A stretch of DNA of 16,223 nt, taken from contig PASO01000071.1 of the NCBI GenBank assembly GCA_002712135.1, positions 1 to 16,223 of the forward strand, in the 5' to 3' direction. The position numbers and the translations under genes were made by a program. Every line of letters begins with the position of its first letter. The first letter of the stretch is position 1. This stretch comes from Gammaproteobacteria bacterium (lineage in GTDB: Bacteria > Pseudomonadota > Gammaproteobacteria > Pseudomonadales > Azotimanducaceae). The notes beneath the pieces are model-generated. The model did no database searches. It was not told the origin of the DNA and worked only from the letters and a program-made list of their open reading frames with translations. Of this stretch, positions 6,557 to 15,149 are shown piece after piece.

Positions 6557-9500
6557 GCTTTGCCGAAAACGTCGCCGCACTAGCGGCGCGGCGACCAGTC
6601 GCCATCAGTGTCATGGCCGTCGCCATTGCCCTCGTAGGGTGGCTGTCGTGGAAACAACTGCCCGTTGACCTGCTCCCTGATCTGCAAAGTCCAACGATTG
6701 CAGTTTCAATCAGGGCCGGTGATCGACCACCCACCGAGATGGAAAGATTGTATGGTGAGCAGCTTGAACAACGCTTGTTTACCGTGCAGGGCATCCGTGA
6801 AATATCCCAGGTAGCTCGAAGTGGCAAGCTGGTGGCGACCATCATTTTCGAGTGGGATGCCAATCTCGAAATTGGTCTGGTTGAAGTACAAAAAGCACTG
6901 GGACCCATGGGGGCCGACCCTGCCGTAGATGAGGTCGTCGTCAGACGATTCGACCCGCGCCAGGCGCCCGTACTCACTTTCGGCCTCATCGCACCGACCG
7001 GCAAACCCGATCTCGCAGAACTAAGACAACTCGCCAGAAGACAGGTTGCAACAAATCTTGAACAGCTTTCAGGTGTCGCCGAGGTTAGAGTAACCGGCGG
7101 GCGTGAAAAAGAACTCCGCATCGAACTGGACCGATACAAACTTGATGCTTTCAACGTGAGTCTGGCCCAGGTTGAGCAAAGACTACAGGCGGAAAACCAG
7201 GACTTCAACGCCGGGACCCTCGAGCAGGATTCCAAGATCTTTCTCGTGCGCGGCATGTCCCGATTTCGCCGCGCCGAAGACGTTGCAAATGTTGTAGTCC
7301 GATATGCGACCGCTGCAGACGGCAGTCAACAGGCTATCCGGGTATCCGATGTTGGTAACGTTAAGCTGGCAGATCAGGAATTTGATCATCTGGTTCGAGT
7401 CAACGGTATCGAGGGCGTTGGCCTTGCGATTTACAAGGAAGCGGCCGCCAATACGGTCGAAGTATCTCAGGTAGTACGCAAGGCAATGACCAACGTCGCC
7501 CGCGACTTACCTAACGTGGAACTGATCGAAGTCAACGACGACGCGGCACTGGTTATCGACGCCCTGTCAGACCTGCAGGTCGCGGCTGGTGTTGGTATTT
7601 TCCTAGCGCTGGTAATCCTGGCGCTTTTCTTGCGCTCCGCGGGCGCGACGCTAGTCGTATTCGCAGCCGTACCAGTTTCGATTCTCGCGGCGCTATTCCT
7701 GATGGGGCTTGGGTCACAGACACTCAACATCGTCACGCTCGCTGGACTCGCTCTCGGCGCGGGCATGTTGGTCGACAATGCAATCGTTGTAGTAGAAAGT
7801 ATTTATCGAAGGCTTGCCGAGGGTGACTCACCCAGCACCGCCGCCGCAACAGGAACAGGACAGGTCGCGGGCGCTATCACTGCATCGACCCTAACAACCT
7901 GTGTCGTCTTTCTACCCGTGCTATTCGTGCAGGGTATGGCGGCAAGACTAATCGAAGGTATCGCATTCACCGTGATTGCATCGTTACTGGCATCGCTCGT
8001 CGTCGCAATGATGTTAATTCCTGCATTGGCACGCTGGTTTATGCCGGATGCATCGGACAATCCGGAAGCCGCACTTCCCAAGTATCGACAGAAACTGGAA
8101 GCACTCGTACGCAAGTTGCTGGCGAGACCTGGTCAGACTGTAGCCATTACCCTGGTGATCGCTGGCCTCGCCATCTTCTCTTTAGTAAAGCTGGGAACGG
8201 AGTTACTACCTTCGGCGGACCCTAGACAGTTCTCTCTCAGAGTAGTTGGCCCTTCCGGACAACGGGTCGAATCAACCTCCCGACTTATTGAAAGTATCGA
8301 ATCGTTATTGAACCAGGCAAACGGTGAAAATTTGGAGGCAGTTCTGTCAGAAATTGGCCGCCTGCCAGAAGATACACGCCTCATTCGAACTGAACTAACA
8401 GAAGAGAATACCGCGGAACTCACGGTTCGCGTCGGCGAGAAGGGATTCACCGGAAAGCAACTCGCCGATCATCTGTCACCCCACCTTGAAACCATGGAAA
8501 GAACCGAGTTCGACTGGCAGGTAGGTTCCAGCGCACTGGCCAGCGCACTCGGTAGTGCAGGCCCATCAGTTGTTGTCGAAGTTTCCGGGCAAGCATTGCC
8601 CGATATAAGACGGGGTACCGAGATGATTCAACAACGGCTCGCCGAACTGCCGGAACTTTGGAATGTACGCTCTTCATTCGAAGGTGGCCCTCCAGAACTG
8701 AGAATCGTCCTGGATCGAACCATGGCAGACGGCCTTGGTATTGACCTCAATACACTTGCCAGGGTGCTTGAGGCCTCGCTCGATGGGCGCGACGTTACCA
8801 CACTGTCCACAGGCGATGAAGATAAGCCAGTAAGACTGCGTACTGAAAACACCACAAGAGAAGACCTCGAACGAATCGTTTTCCGCTCAAACCTCGGGCA
8901 AAAAGTAACCGTAGGCGAAATAGCCCGATTCGAAGAAGTCGAAGGTGCAAGAGAAATATTTCGTCGTGATCAGCGCCGTACTGCGATCGTAACTGCAGAA
9001 ATCTCGGAGTCTGTTGAATACCCTGAAGCAGTCGCCGCCGTATCAAAAACACTAGAAGAACCCCTGGTTCCCGGATTAAACGCCCAGCTGCGTGGCGAGG
9101 AAGCTGAACGAATCAAGACTTTCAATGAACTGAAACTTGCTGGAATTCTGGCACTGGTGCTGGTACTGATGGTTCTCGCGGGATCGTTCGAATCATTTAT
9201 ACATCCAATTACAGTACTATCCGCAATACCAATCGCATTGATCGGCGTCGCACTGGTCCTGCGCATAGTTGGTGAGCCGGTTGGCGTCATGGCGATGATG
9301 GGATTCATTGTGTTGGCAGGTGTCGCTGTTAATGATGCAGTACTGCTCCTGGCTACCGCGCGTCAATCTATGGCGCAGGGAATTGATCGCGTTGAAGCGC
9401 TCGTTTCCGCCGCTGGTATCAGACTTCGACCAATCCTGATGACGACCCTAACTACCGTGCTGGTGTTGATGCCTCTGATTTTCGGGACAGGCGAAGGCGC

Positions 9501-9624
9501 CTCGTTGCGTGCACCGATGGCTATTACCATCATCAGCGGCATCATCGCCTCGACGGCAGGTTCACTTCTCATACTACCCTGCGTTTACCTTTTGCTGGAT
9601 CGCATCAGGTTCAGGAATACCTAA
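6553..9624 (+). CDS. RND efflux permease, first of two
   Basis: 1023 residues, the usual RND length. The start is TTG at 6553 (TTGA overlap with the adaptor stop), because the next in-frame ATG would cut into membrane helix 1; no ribosome site is clear, so translation probably depends on coupling. Helix 1 (13-31) ends before the typical LPVDLLPDL. Two large periplasmic loops (about 35-335 and 555-860) separate two sets of helices. In helix 4 the motif GMLVDNAIVVVE gives Asp408-Asn409 where AcrB has Asp-Asp. In helix 10 GVAVNDAVLLL gives Asn927-Asp928 where AcrB has the relay lysine. Hence only part of the classical proton relay is present, a pattern also known in other RND subfamilies. It is probably an inner-membrane proton-driven pump that assembles with the adaptor and, as with MdtB/MdtC, possibly as a mixed trimer with the next gene product. 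Confidence 0.93.
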   Translation: MSFAENVAALAARRPVAISVMAVAIALVGWLSWKQLPVDLLPDLQSPTIAVSIRAGDRPPTEMERLYGEQLEQRLFTVQGIREISQVARSGKLVATIIFEWDANLEIGLVEVQKALGPMGADPAVDEVVVRRFDPRQAPVLTFGLIAPTGKPDLAELRQLARRQVATNLEQLSGVAEVRVTGGREKELRIELDRYKLDAFNVSLAQVEQRLQAENQDFNAGTLEQDSKIFLVRGMSRFRRAEDVANVVVRYATAADGSQQAIRVSDVGNVKLADQEFDHLVRVNGIEGVGLAIYKEAAANTVEVSQVVRKAMTNVARDLPNVELIEVNDDAALVIDALSDLQVAAGVGIFLALVILALFLRSAGATLVVFAAVPVSILAALFLMGLGSQTLNIVTLAGLALGAGMLVDNAIVVVESIYRRLAEGDSPSTAAATGTGQVAGAITASTLTTCVVFLPVLFVQGMAARLIEGIAFTVIASLLASLVVAMMLIPALARWFMPDASDNPEAALPKYRQKLEALVRKLLARPGQTVAITLVIAGLAIFSLVKLGTELLPSADPRQFSLRVVGPSGQRVESTSRLIESIESLLNQANGENLEAVLSEIGRLPEDTRLIRTELTEENTAELTVRVGEKGFTGKQLADHLSPHLETMERTEFDWQVGSSALASALGSAGPSVVVEVSGQALPDIRRGTEMIQQRLAELPELWNVRSSFEGGPPELRIVLDRTMADGLGIDLNTLARVLEASLDGRDVTTLSTGDEDKPVRLRTENTTREDLERIVFRSNLGQKVTVGEIARFEEVEGAREIFRRDQRRTAIVTAEISESVEYPEAVAAVSKTLEEPLVPGLNAQLRGEEAERIKTFNELKLAGILALVLVLMVLAGSFESFIHPITVLSAIPIALIGVALVLRIVGEPVGVMAMMGFIVLAGVAVNDAVLLLATARQSMAQGIDRVEALVSAAGIRLRPILMTTLTTVLVLMPLIFGTGEGASLRAPMAITIISGIIASTAGSLLILPCVYLLLDRIRFRNT

Positions 9625-12600
9625 TGAACTTTCTCATGTTGCCGATCTATCGCCCCGTTGCTATTGCGATGTTCTTTCTTGGCATCATGATTCTTGGTGG
9701 CGTGGCATGGCAACGGATGCCCGTGGAATTAATCCCGAGACTTGTTGGTAGCGAAATCAGGATTAATTTCAATCGTCCAGGCAGCCAACCTGAAGTAATA
9801 GAGAGGGAGATCCTGTTACCGCTTCAGGCCCAGGTGTCCACCATGTCAGACGTCGCCGAGACACATGGGCAGATTCGCGGTCCTAACGGCAACTTTACAG
9901 TCCGATTCGAACCCGGAGTGGACATCAAAGTACGTGAATTTGAACTGCAGCGTATGGTCACCGAACTGCAGCGAACCCAACCCCAGGGCACGTGGCTCAA
10001 CGTACAGTCGGCGGGAACAGGCGCCATTTCCGAACTGGCGATGATGATTCACGTTCTGGGCAGTGGCAGCGACGATAAAGATGCTCTATATGATCTGGCA
10101 GAACAGATCGTGGCACCTCGATTCGCGTCTATCTCCGGTGTCAGTCAGGTGACGGCAACGGGAGGTGCCAAGCGACAGGTGACTGTAACCGTCGATCCAA
10201 CGCGGACTACCGCAGTCGGACTTTCTGTAGAGAGCGTCATTGACGCGGTGCGCCGGACCGTGGGTCGCATTCGATACACAGGCAGCCTGGAGAGCGAATC
10301 CGGCCGAACCTCAGTAATGCTTGACGGAAGACCCGTTGGCGTAAATTCACTTGCCAATTCGAGGGTAGTCTATGACCGCCCCGCCCTCTTGCAACATACC
10401 AGCGATGTGGTGATCGGCCCCGGCCGGGAAGAACAGCTATTTCGCGTTAACGGTCAACCTGCCGTTGGTCTCGTCATATTTCAGGATCAAGATACAAATC
10501 TTGTTCGACTGGGTCGTACGCTGCGAGAACGGGTAGAGGAAGTGCAACAGGAGCTAAAACCGCAGGGTCTGGACCTGGTCATTGGCTTCGATGCAGCGGA
10601 CGCTATTGAAACTCAAATCACTCATCTGTCCAAGCTTGGGGCATCAGGGTTTGCCATCGCGCTAGTCGTACTATATCTGTTCTTGCGCCAGTGGCGTGCC
10701 GTTGCAGTGGTCGGTGTGGCCGTTCCTGTGAGCCTCATGACCGCATTAGCGTTTCTGTATCTGGTAGGTCAAACACTGAACCTGGTATCTCTATTCGGAC
10801 TCATGCTTGCGATAGGTCTGGTAGTAGACAACAGTGTCGTTGTATTCGAGGCAATCCAGCGACAGCTAGAGCGAGGCGCAAATATCGAGGATGCCGTGCA
10901 GGAAGGATTACGTCGTACGGTCCGCGCCATCCTAGCCGCGAGCGCAACAACCGCTGTAGTGTTTCTACCGATAATTCTGGTCGAGTTCGACGACCCGATA
11001 ATCCGCCAGGTTGCGTCTATTATCAGCCTCGCAATATTGTTGCCGCTTTCCGCTTCTCTCCTGGTAGCCATCGGACTCGTCCCGCTGCTCGCCAACTATC
11101 TTGCCGCGCCAGCGGCGGCTGGGCGGCTTGCCGACGCAAGGGAAAGAAGATCCACCAAGGCGAATCTGGTAGCACCGGACCAGGCGAAACTATTATTCGG
11201 CGGAATCGTCGCATCAGCACTGCGGCATCCCCCAACCTGGATTACAGGTACAGCAGGTGCCGTATTGCTTACTACTGCCATCGCTTTACCCTGGGTAATG
11301 ACTAACAGTAGTGGCGATCAAGCGACGGAACCAGACACAATTCAACTGGTTGCACAGTTCCCATCTGAACGAACGTTAGCTGTTTCGAGTACTGCCATGG
11401 CACGACTTGAGCGCGAAGTGCTCGAAGATCCGGCGGTTCGATCTGTAGAAACGCAGATACAGGAAGATGGTGGATCCCTGACAATCCATCTCGTTGATCG
11501 AGATGAGAGGCCAGATGATTTCAAGGCGCAATCCATTCGAGACAAGATCTACCAGGCGTCTCGTGAGGTTAGAGGCGGACTTCGCATCCTTAGACCTGGT
11601 GATGAAAACGCCGGCGGCGGTAAGGGCCGCGATGGTGCCGCAGCGTTCGGCGGAGAACCGATTGAGATTGTTTTGTCGGGACCGGATAGCGCAGTACTAA
11701 CGAGTATTGCAGATAACGTGGAATCTCAATTGGAGTCCACACCACAGGTCGTTAGCGCCTGGACCTCCGTGCAACCTGGTATGAGCGAATTCTGGGTCGA
11801 ACCGATCGCACAAGCTTTCGAATCCCTTGGCCTTACCTTTAGTCAAGTGTTACCGGTGCTGGAACTTGCCGGTCGCGAAGGTCAGCAAATGCAAACAGGG
11901 TTCGTACAGCACAACGGGCGAGAATTACCGTTAATCATAGAACGAAAGGATGCACGAGAAGAGAACATTGGTATACGTGACTTAACCCGGTTACGCGTTC
12001 AAACCCCCTCCGGAGTGATGCCAATCACAGCGCTTGCCACGATGCGGCAAATGCCTCCTCCATCCGTCATCTCGCATCGAAATGGCCGTCGTGAGATAAG
12101 TGTTTTATATCGACTAAGGGATGATATACCAGACACGGGTCCCACCCGCCTTGGCATTGAAGAAGAAATCTCACAGTCAGTACGCGCGATCCCCCGACCG
12201 AGTGGTGTGAGTATCGAAACGGATGACGAGAACGAAACTGAAACCTGGTTCAGAGAAATTGCCACACCAGCCGTAGCATTACTCTTCCTTGTCCTGGCGA
12301 TGACTTTTGAATCGCTCACATTACCTATCCTAGTATTGCTCGCACTGCCCCTTACCATTCTGGGTGCTGCGTGGGCCCTTGCCTTCGCGGGTATCTCCTT
12401 CGAGATGATGTCCGCGCTTGGCGCTTTAGTACTGGTTGGACTCACGGTTAACCCTGCGATTCTACTGGTGGACAGAATGCAACAACTTATCCGCCAGGGT
12501 GGTTGGGGTATTGGCGCAGCCGCGTTCGCGGCCGTCAAGGAACGAACGCGACCCGTGCTAATGACTTCTGCTACGACTATCGCAGGTCTTTGGCCTCTGG

Positions 12601-14381
12601 CCATTGTGACAGGTAGAGAAAATGAAATCTGGCCCCCCTTCGCTACAGTCGTCATCGGTGGAATGGTAACATCCAGCCTGCTAACGCTGTTGATGATTCC
12701 TGTTGGCTTCATTTTATTGAAGAGAATAGATGAGTTTTTCAGCAGAGCCGGCCCCTGGCTTGTACTGGTCTGGATAGGTAGCACACTCGCAACGATAACA
12801 GCACTCATCCTGACCGAAACACTCACTACACTATTGTGGCAGTCGATAACCACAATGCTTGCCGGCACAGCATATCTGGCATTGATCATTCTTATTTTTC
12901 GTCCCAGAGAGATACCTGAACCGGATACCAGTAACGGCCCGCCAACACTCACCGTGAGTCATCTGCACAAAACCTATGGGTTACCAGGAGCACTCAAGAA
13001 TGCGCTGCTGGCACCAAGGCGATATGCCGAGAAAGTTCTTGAGCGGGGAGGCAAGGTATTCGTTCCTGCTGACGCCCGAGACAGATTCATGCCGCTCATC
13101 CTTGGCATGTCGGGAGTCGGTATTATCGCAACGCTGGTGCAATCTGCATTCTGGCAGATGTTTTTCTGGATGACAGCCGGGGTGCTGCTCTCTCGTCTGG
13201 TGTTGGAAGTCAGAAGATATAGAGGTTACGTTACTGATACTGGCCAGGTTCTGCCTGGCGGTGTTGAGGGCAAGCTTATTCTTGTATTTCCCTGGTTGAT
13301 TATCGCCACCTTCCTTTATTACGCCGCAATCAATCCTCATCTAGAAGGTACGGTAAAACCGGATACCTATTTTATATGTGCCCTCGCTGCAGCGTTAGTA
13401 GCTAGCATTCAGGGCATGAGACGCAGCGCCCAGCAACAAGCCAGGGGCGAACTTGCCAGACGAGTGGCTCGCGGTGGCACCGGGATCTTTATAAATCTAT
13501 GGCGCACCTGGTCTGCACGAATTGCAGGTCTGGATCTACCTGCGGAACCAATTGTTGCCCTCGCGGGTGTCAACTTTGAAGTAGACCGCGGGATGATTGG
13601 TATCCTTGGCCCAAACGGTGCGGGGAAGACAACATTATTGCGCCAGCTCGCCGGCGTATTGAATCCGACACGTGGAACTATACGGTATGGTGGTGTCCCG
13701 CTGCATAGCATTCAAAGACATCTGGCCCGTTGGGTTGGTTATCTGCCCCAGGACGCAGGATTACCTAGCGGCATGTCACCCAAGGAGTATCTCACCTGGT
13801 ACGCAGCGCTTTACGATATTTCTACCGATATCCGAGACGAACGAGTCGACGGACTATTGAAAGAGGTCGGGCTGGAAGACAAGGTGCACGATAAGATCGA
13901 ATCCCTCTCAGGAGGAATGAAACAGAGAGTTGCCGTCGCCAGAACCCTGCTTCGTCTGCCTCCTATCATCATCGTAGATGAACCCACAGTTGGCCTGGAC
14001 CCTCGAGAACGTATCCGTTTCCGGAATCTGCTTAGCAGGCTTGCGCGCGATCGTATTGTGCTGATGTCTACTCACGTGGTTGAGGATGTCGCCGTAGCCT
14101 GCGATCGAGTCCTAGTGATCGCCAACGGTGAGCTTGTGTTCGACGGTGGTACAAATGCGCTTACCAACAGTGCGACTGGACATGTTTGGGAAGTGCGCAC
14201 TCAATTAGGAGAAGACCCAGCACTACCGGAGGACGCCATGCGCACACATGAAACCCCGGCTGCAGACGGGCGAATAGTGCATCGCATCATTTCGGCAGAG
14301 TCTCCGCTCGGAGCTAATCCTCTCGACGCCACGCTTGAAGATGGATACATATGGCTCCTTAACAACACGGACGCCACATGA
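9624..14381 (+). CDS. RND permease fused to an ABC transporter ATPase domain
   Basis: 1585 residues in a single unbroken frame, some 550 longer than a normal RND permease. The start ATG shares one base with the previous TAA. Residues 1-1035 form a complete RND permease: helix 1 at 11-29, MPVELIPRL, helix 4 GLVVDNSVVVFE with Asp402-Asn403, helix 10 VGLTVNPAILLVD with Asn943, and a normal last helix before residue 1035. Two further helices follow (about 1043-1063 and 1072-1092). Then LTVSHLHKTYG (1109-1119) looks like the first strand and A-loop of an ABC ATPase, broken by about 190 residues with four predicted helices. The domain resumes at about 1308: Walker A GPNGAGKTT 1329-1337, Gln1376, LSGGM 1428-1432, Walker B IIIVDEP 1448-1454, His1484 (STHVV). 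All ATPase motifs are intact. With 12 + 2 + 4 helices the ATPase stays cytoplasmic. It is coupled by ATGA to a small ABC permease, its likely membrane partner. The fusion is seen directly; ATP use by the RND part is only a hypothesis. Confidence 0.92.
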   Translation: MNFLMLPIYRPVAIAMFFLGIMILGGVAWQRMPVELIPRLVGSEIRINFNRPGSQPEVIEREILLPLQAQVSTMSDVAETHGQIRGPNGNFTVRFEPGVDIKVREFELQRMVTELQRTQPQGTWLNVQSAGTGAISELAMMIHVLGSGSDDKDALYDLAEQIVAPRFASISGVSQVTATGGAKRQVTVTVDPTRTTAVGLSVESVIDAVRRTVGRIRYTGSLESESGRTSVMLDGRPVGVNSLANSRVVYDRPALLQHTSDVVIGPGREEQLFRVNGQPAVGLVIFQDQDTNLVRLGRTLRERVEEVQQELKPQGLDLVIGFDAADAIETQITHLSKLGASGFAIALVVLYLFLRQWRAVAVVGVAVPVSLMTALAFLYLVGQTLNLVSLFGLMLAIGLVVDNSVVVFEAIQRQLERGANIEDAVQEGLRRTVRAILAASATTAVVFLPIILVEFDDPIIRQVASIISLAILLPLSASLLVAIGLVPLLANYLAAPAAAGRLADARERRSTKANLVAPDQAKLLFGGIVASALRHPPTWITGTAGAVLLTTAIALPWVMTNSSGDQATEPDTIQLVAQFPSERTLAVSSTAMARLEREVLEDPAVRSVETQIQEDGGSLTIHLVDRDERPDDFKAQSIRDKIYQASREVRGGLRILRPGDENAGGGKGRDGAAAFGGEPIEIVLSGPDSAVLTSIADNVESQLESTPQVVSAWTSVQPGMSEFWVEPIAQAFESLGLTFSQVLPVLELAGREGQQMQTGFVQHNGRELPLIIERKDAREENIGIRDLTRLRVQTPSGVMPITALATMRQMPPPSVISHRNGRREISVLYRLRDDIPDTGPTRLGIEEEISQSVRAIPRPSGVSIETDDENETETWFREIATPAVALLFLVLAMTFESLTLPILVLLALPLTILGAAWALAFAGISFEMMSALGALVLVGLTVNPAILLVDRMQQLIRQGGWGIGAAAFAAVKERTRPVLMTSATTIAGLWPLAIVTGRENEIWPPFATVVIGGMVTSSLLTLLMIPVGFILLKRIDEFFSRAGPWLVLVWIGSTLATITALILTETLTTLLWQSITTMLAGTAYLALIILIFRPREIPEPDTSNGPPTLTVSHLHKTYGLPGALKNALLAPRRYAEKVLERGGKVFVPADARDRFMPLILGMSGVGIIATLVQSAFWQMFFWMTAGVLLSRLVLEVRRYRGYVTDTGQVLPGGVEGKLILVFPWLIIATFLYYAAINPHLEGTVKPDTYFICALAAALVASIQGMRRSAQQQARGELARRVARGGTGIFINLWRTWSARIAGLDLPAEPIVALAGVNFEVDRGMIGILGPNGAGKTTLLRQLAGVLNPTRGTIRYGGVPLHSIQRHLARWVGYLPQDAGLPSGMSPKEYLTWYAALYDISTDIRDERVDGLLKEVGLEDKVHDKIESLSGGMKQRVAVARTLLRLPPIIIVDEPTVGLDPRERIRFRNLLSRLARDRIVLMSTHVVEDVAVACDRVLVIANGELVFDGGTNALTNSATGHVWEVRTQLGEDPALPEDAMRTHETPAADGRIVHRIISAESPLGANPLDATLEDGYIWLLNNTDAT
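12981..13541 (+). other. Membrane insert inside the ABC ATPase domain of the RND-ABC fusion
   Basis: Codes for residues about 1120-1306 of the fusion protein. It begins with a basic amphipathic stretch (LPGALKNALLAPRRYAEKVL) and continues with four hydrophobic segments at about 1156-1174, 1176-1194, 1217-1234 and 1247-1263, then a basic tail (RRSAQQQARGELARR). It separates the A-loop tyrosine (Tyr1118) from the strand ALAGVNFEV that leads to Walker A. In the first ATPase of this operon the same two elements are only a few residues apart (HTYKGG, then FKALDDINLSF). I do not recognise the inserted domain. Confidence 0.7.
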
Positions 14382-15121
14382 AGCTTGCGATTGATATCGA
14401 ATTTATTCGTCACGCAATGCTAGTCGTTGCCGGTCATCGCTTCTGGATATTGCCTTTTTCTACCCTGCCGTGGCTGGCGTTTCAATACTACGTCACGATG
14501 GATGACCCTACCAAGATGATAGGGCCGGGCAGCGTTCAAGGCACACTGCTCGGTGTACCACTAACAGGACTGGGTATGTTCTTCGGTATGCGTATCATTG
14601 CCGGTGAAGTAGACGATCGCAGTCTCGAGATAGCCTATACGGTCCCTGGTGGATGTGAACGTCTGTGGTTCGCGAAACTGTTTTCCGCATTCCTGATGCT
14701 GCTGTTTACGGAAGCGATGCTTGCCATCCTGGTCTACTTTTTCTTTACGCCGTTTCCTCCCGGCGCCCTGTACGGCGCACTACAAGCGTCTTGTTTCTAT
14801 ATGATTCTAGCGATGGCCCTTGGAGCCCTTTTTCGTAGCGAAACATCAGGACTAATCGGTACCGCTGCACTACTAGGCCTCAATGGATTACTGACCGGGT
14901 TTGGGGAAAACCAACTACGTTTCCTGCCGTTCTTTAATCCCTATGTGTACCTTGATGCTTCCGGTTCTTCGAACGTGGTGGACGGTGGCTTCACCAGTCC
15001 AGAGGAACTCCTGGCATGGACCATTCAAAACCGCATTGCCATGCTGCTGTTAATGGGTGCGATACTCAGTCTGGGTTTCATGCGCGCGAATCGCCGTGAA
15101 ATAATGTTAGATGGCATGTAA
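14378..15121 (+). CDS. ABC-2-type permease (second ABC module)
   Basis: 247 residues with about six hydrophobic helices (roughly 21-40, 56-75, 100-123, 132-152, 156-174, 219-236), the usual size and count for the membrane subunit of a half-type ABC-2 exporter. Between helices 2 and 3 stands GEVDDRSLEIAYTVPGGCERL (76-96), matching the position and flavour of the ABC-2 coupling region and parallel to the ARDVRDRMSEILDSRPF loop of the large permease upstream. ATG overlaps the stop of the RND-ABC fusion as ATGA and has no clear ribosome site of its own, so synthesis is probably tied to the fusion. The obvious inference is that it pairs with the fused ATPase domain. Unlike the first permease it has no periplasmic domain. 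It is the last gene of the operon. Confidence 0.88.
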   Translation: MKLAIDIEFIRHAMLVVAGHRFWILPFSTLPWLAFQYYVTMDDPTKMIGPGSVQGTLLGVPLTGLGMFFGMRIIAGEVDDRSLEIAYTVPGGCERLWFAKLFSAFLMLLFTEAMLAILVYFFFTPFPPGALYGALQASCFYMILAMALGALFRSETSGLIGTAALLGLNGLLTGFGENQLRFLPFFNPYVYLDASGSSNVVDGGFTSPEELLAWTIQNRIAMLLLMGAILSLGFMRANRREIMLDGM

Positions 15122-15122
15122 A

Positions 15123-15142
15123 CCGATACTTGCATGTATCGG
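15123..15142. terminator. Hairpin directly after the operon
   Basis: CCGATAC (15123-15129) and GTATCGG (15136-15142) form a perfect seven-pair stem with a TTGCAT loop, starting two bases after the last stop codon. A run of six T occurs only about 19 bases later (15162-15167), so this is not a textbook intrinsic terminator. It may stop transcription or protect the 3' end of the long transcript. It lies just beyond the stop codon of the convergent small gene, so it could serve both strands. Confidence 0.5.
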
Positions 15143-15149
15143 ATATGCA

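Noticed and set aside
6546..7256. A 236-codon open frame on the minus strand
   Set aside because: Antisense to the start of the first RND permease; low-complexity Ser/Arg-rich translation with no family features.
10691..11305. A 204-codon plus-strand frame
   Set aside because: Overlaps the RND-ABC fusion gene in another frame; Arg/Cys/Ser-rich translation with no plausible fold.
11999..12952. A 317-codon open frame on the minus strand
   Set aside because: It lies wholly antisense to the second RND domain, whose membrane motifs are clear. Its translation is rich in Ser, Arg, Ile and Val without recognisable domains, as expected for a shadow frame.
9624..14381. The RND-ABC fusion as two genes joined by a frameshift or missing stop
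   Set aside because: The frame is continuous across the linker, the linker encodes plausible helices, and no start with a ribosome site was seen before the ATPase part. It still deserves read-level confirmation.
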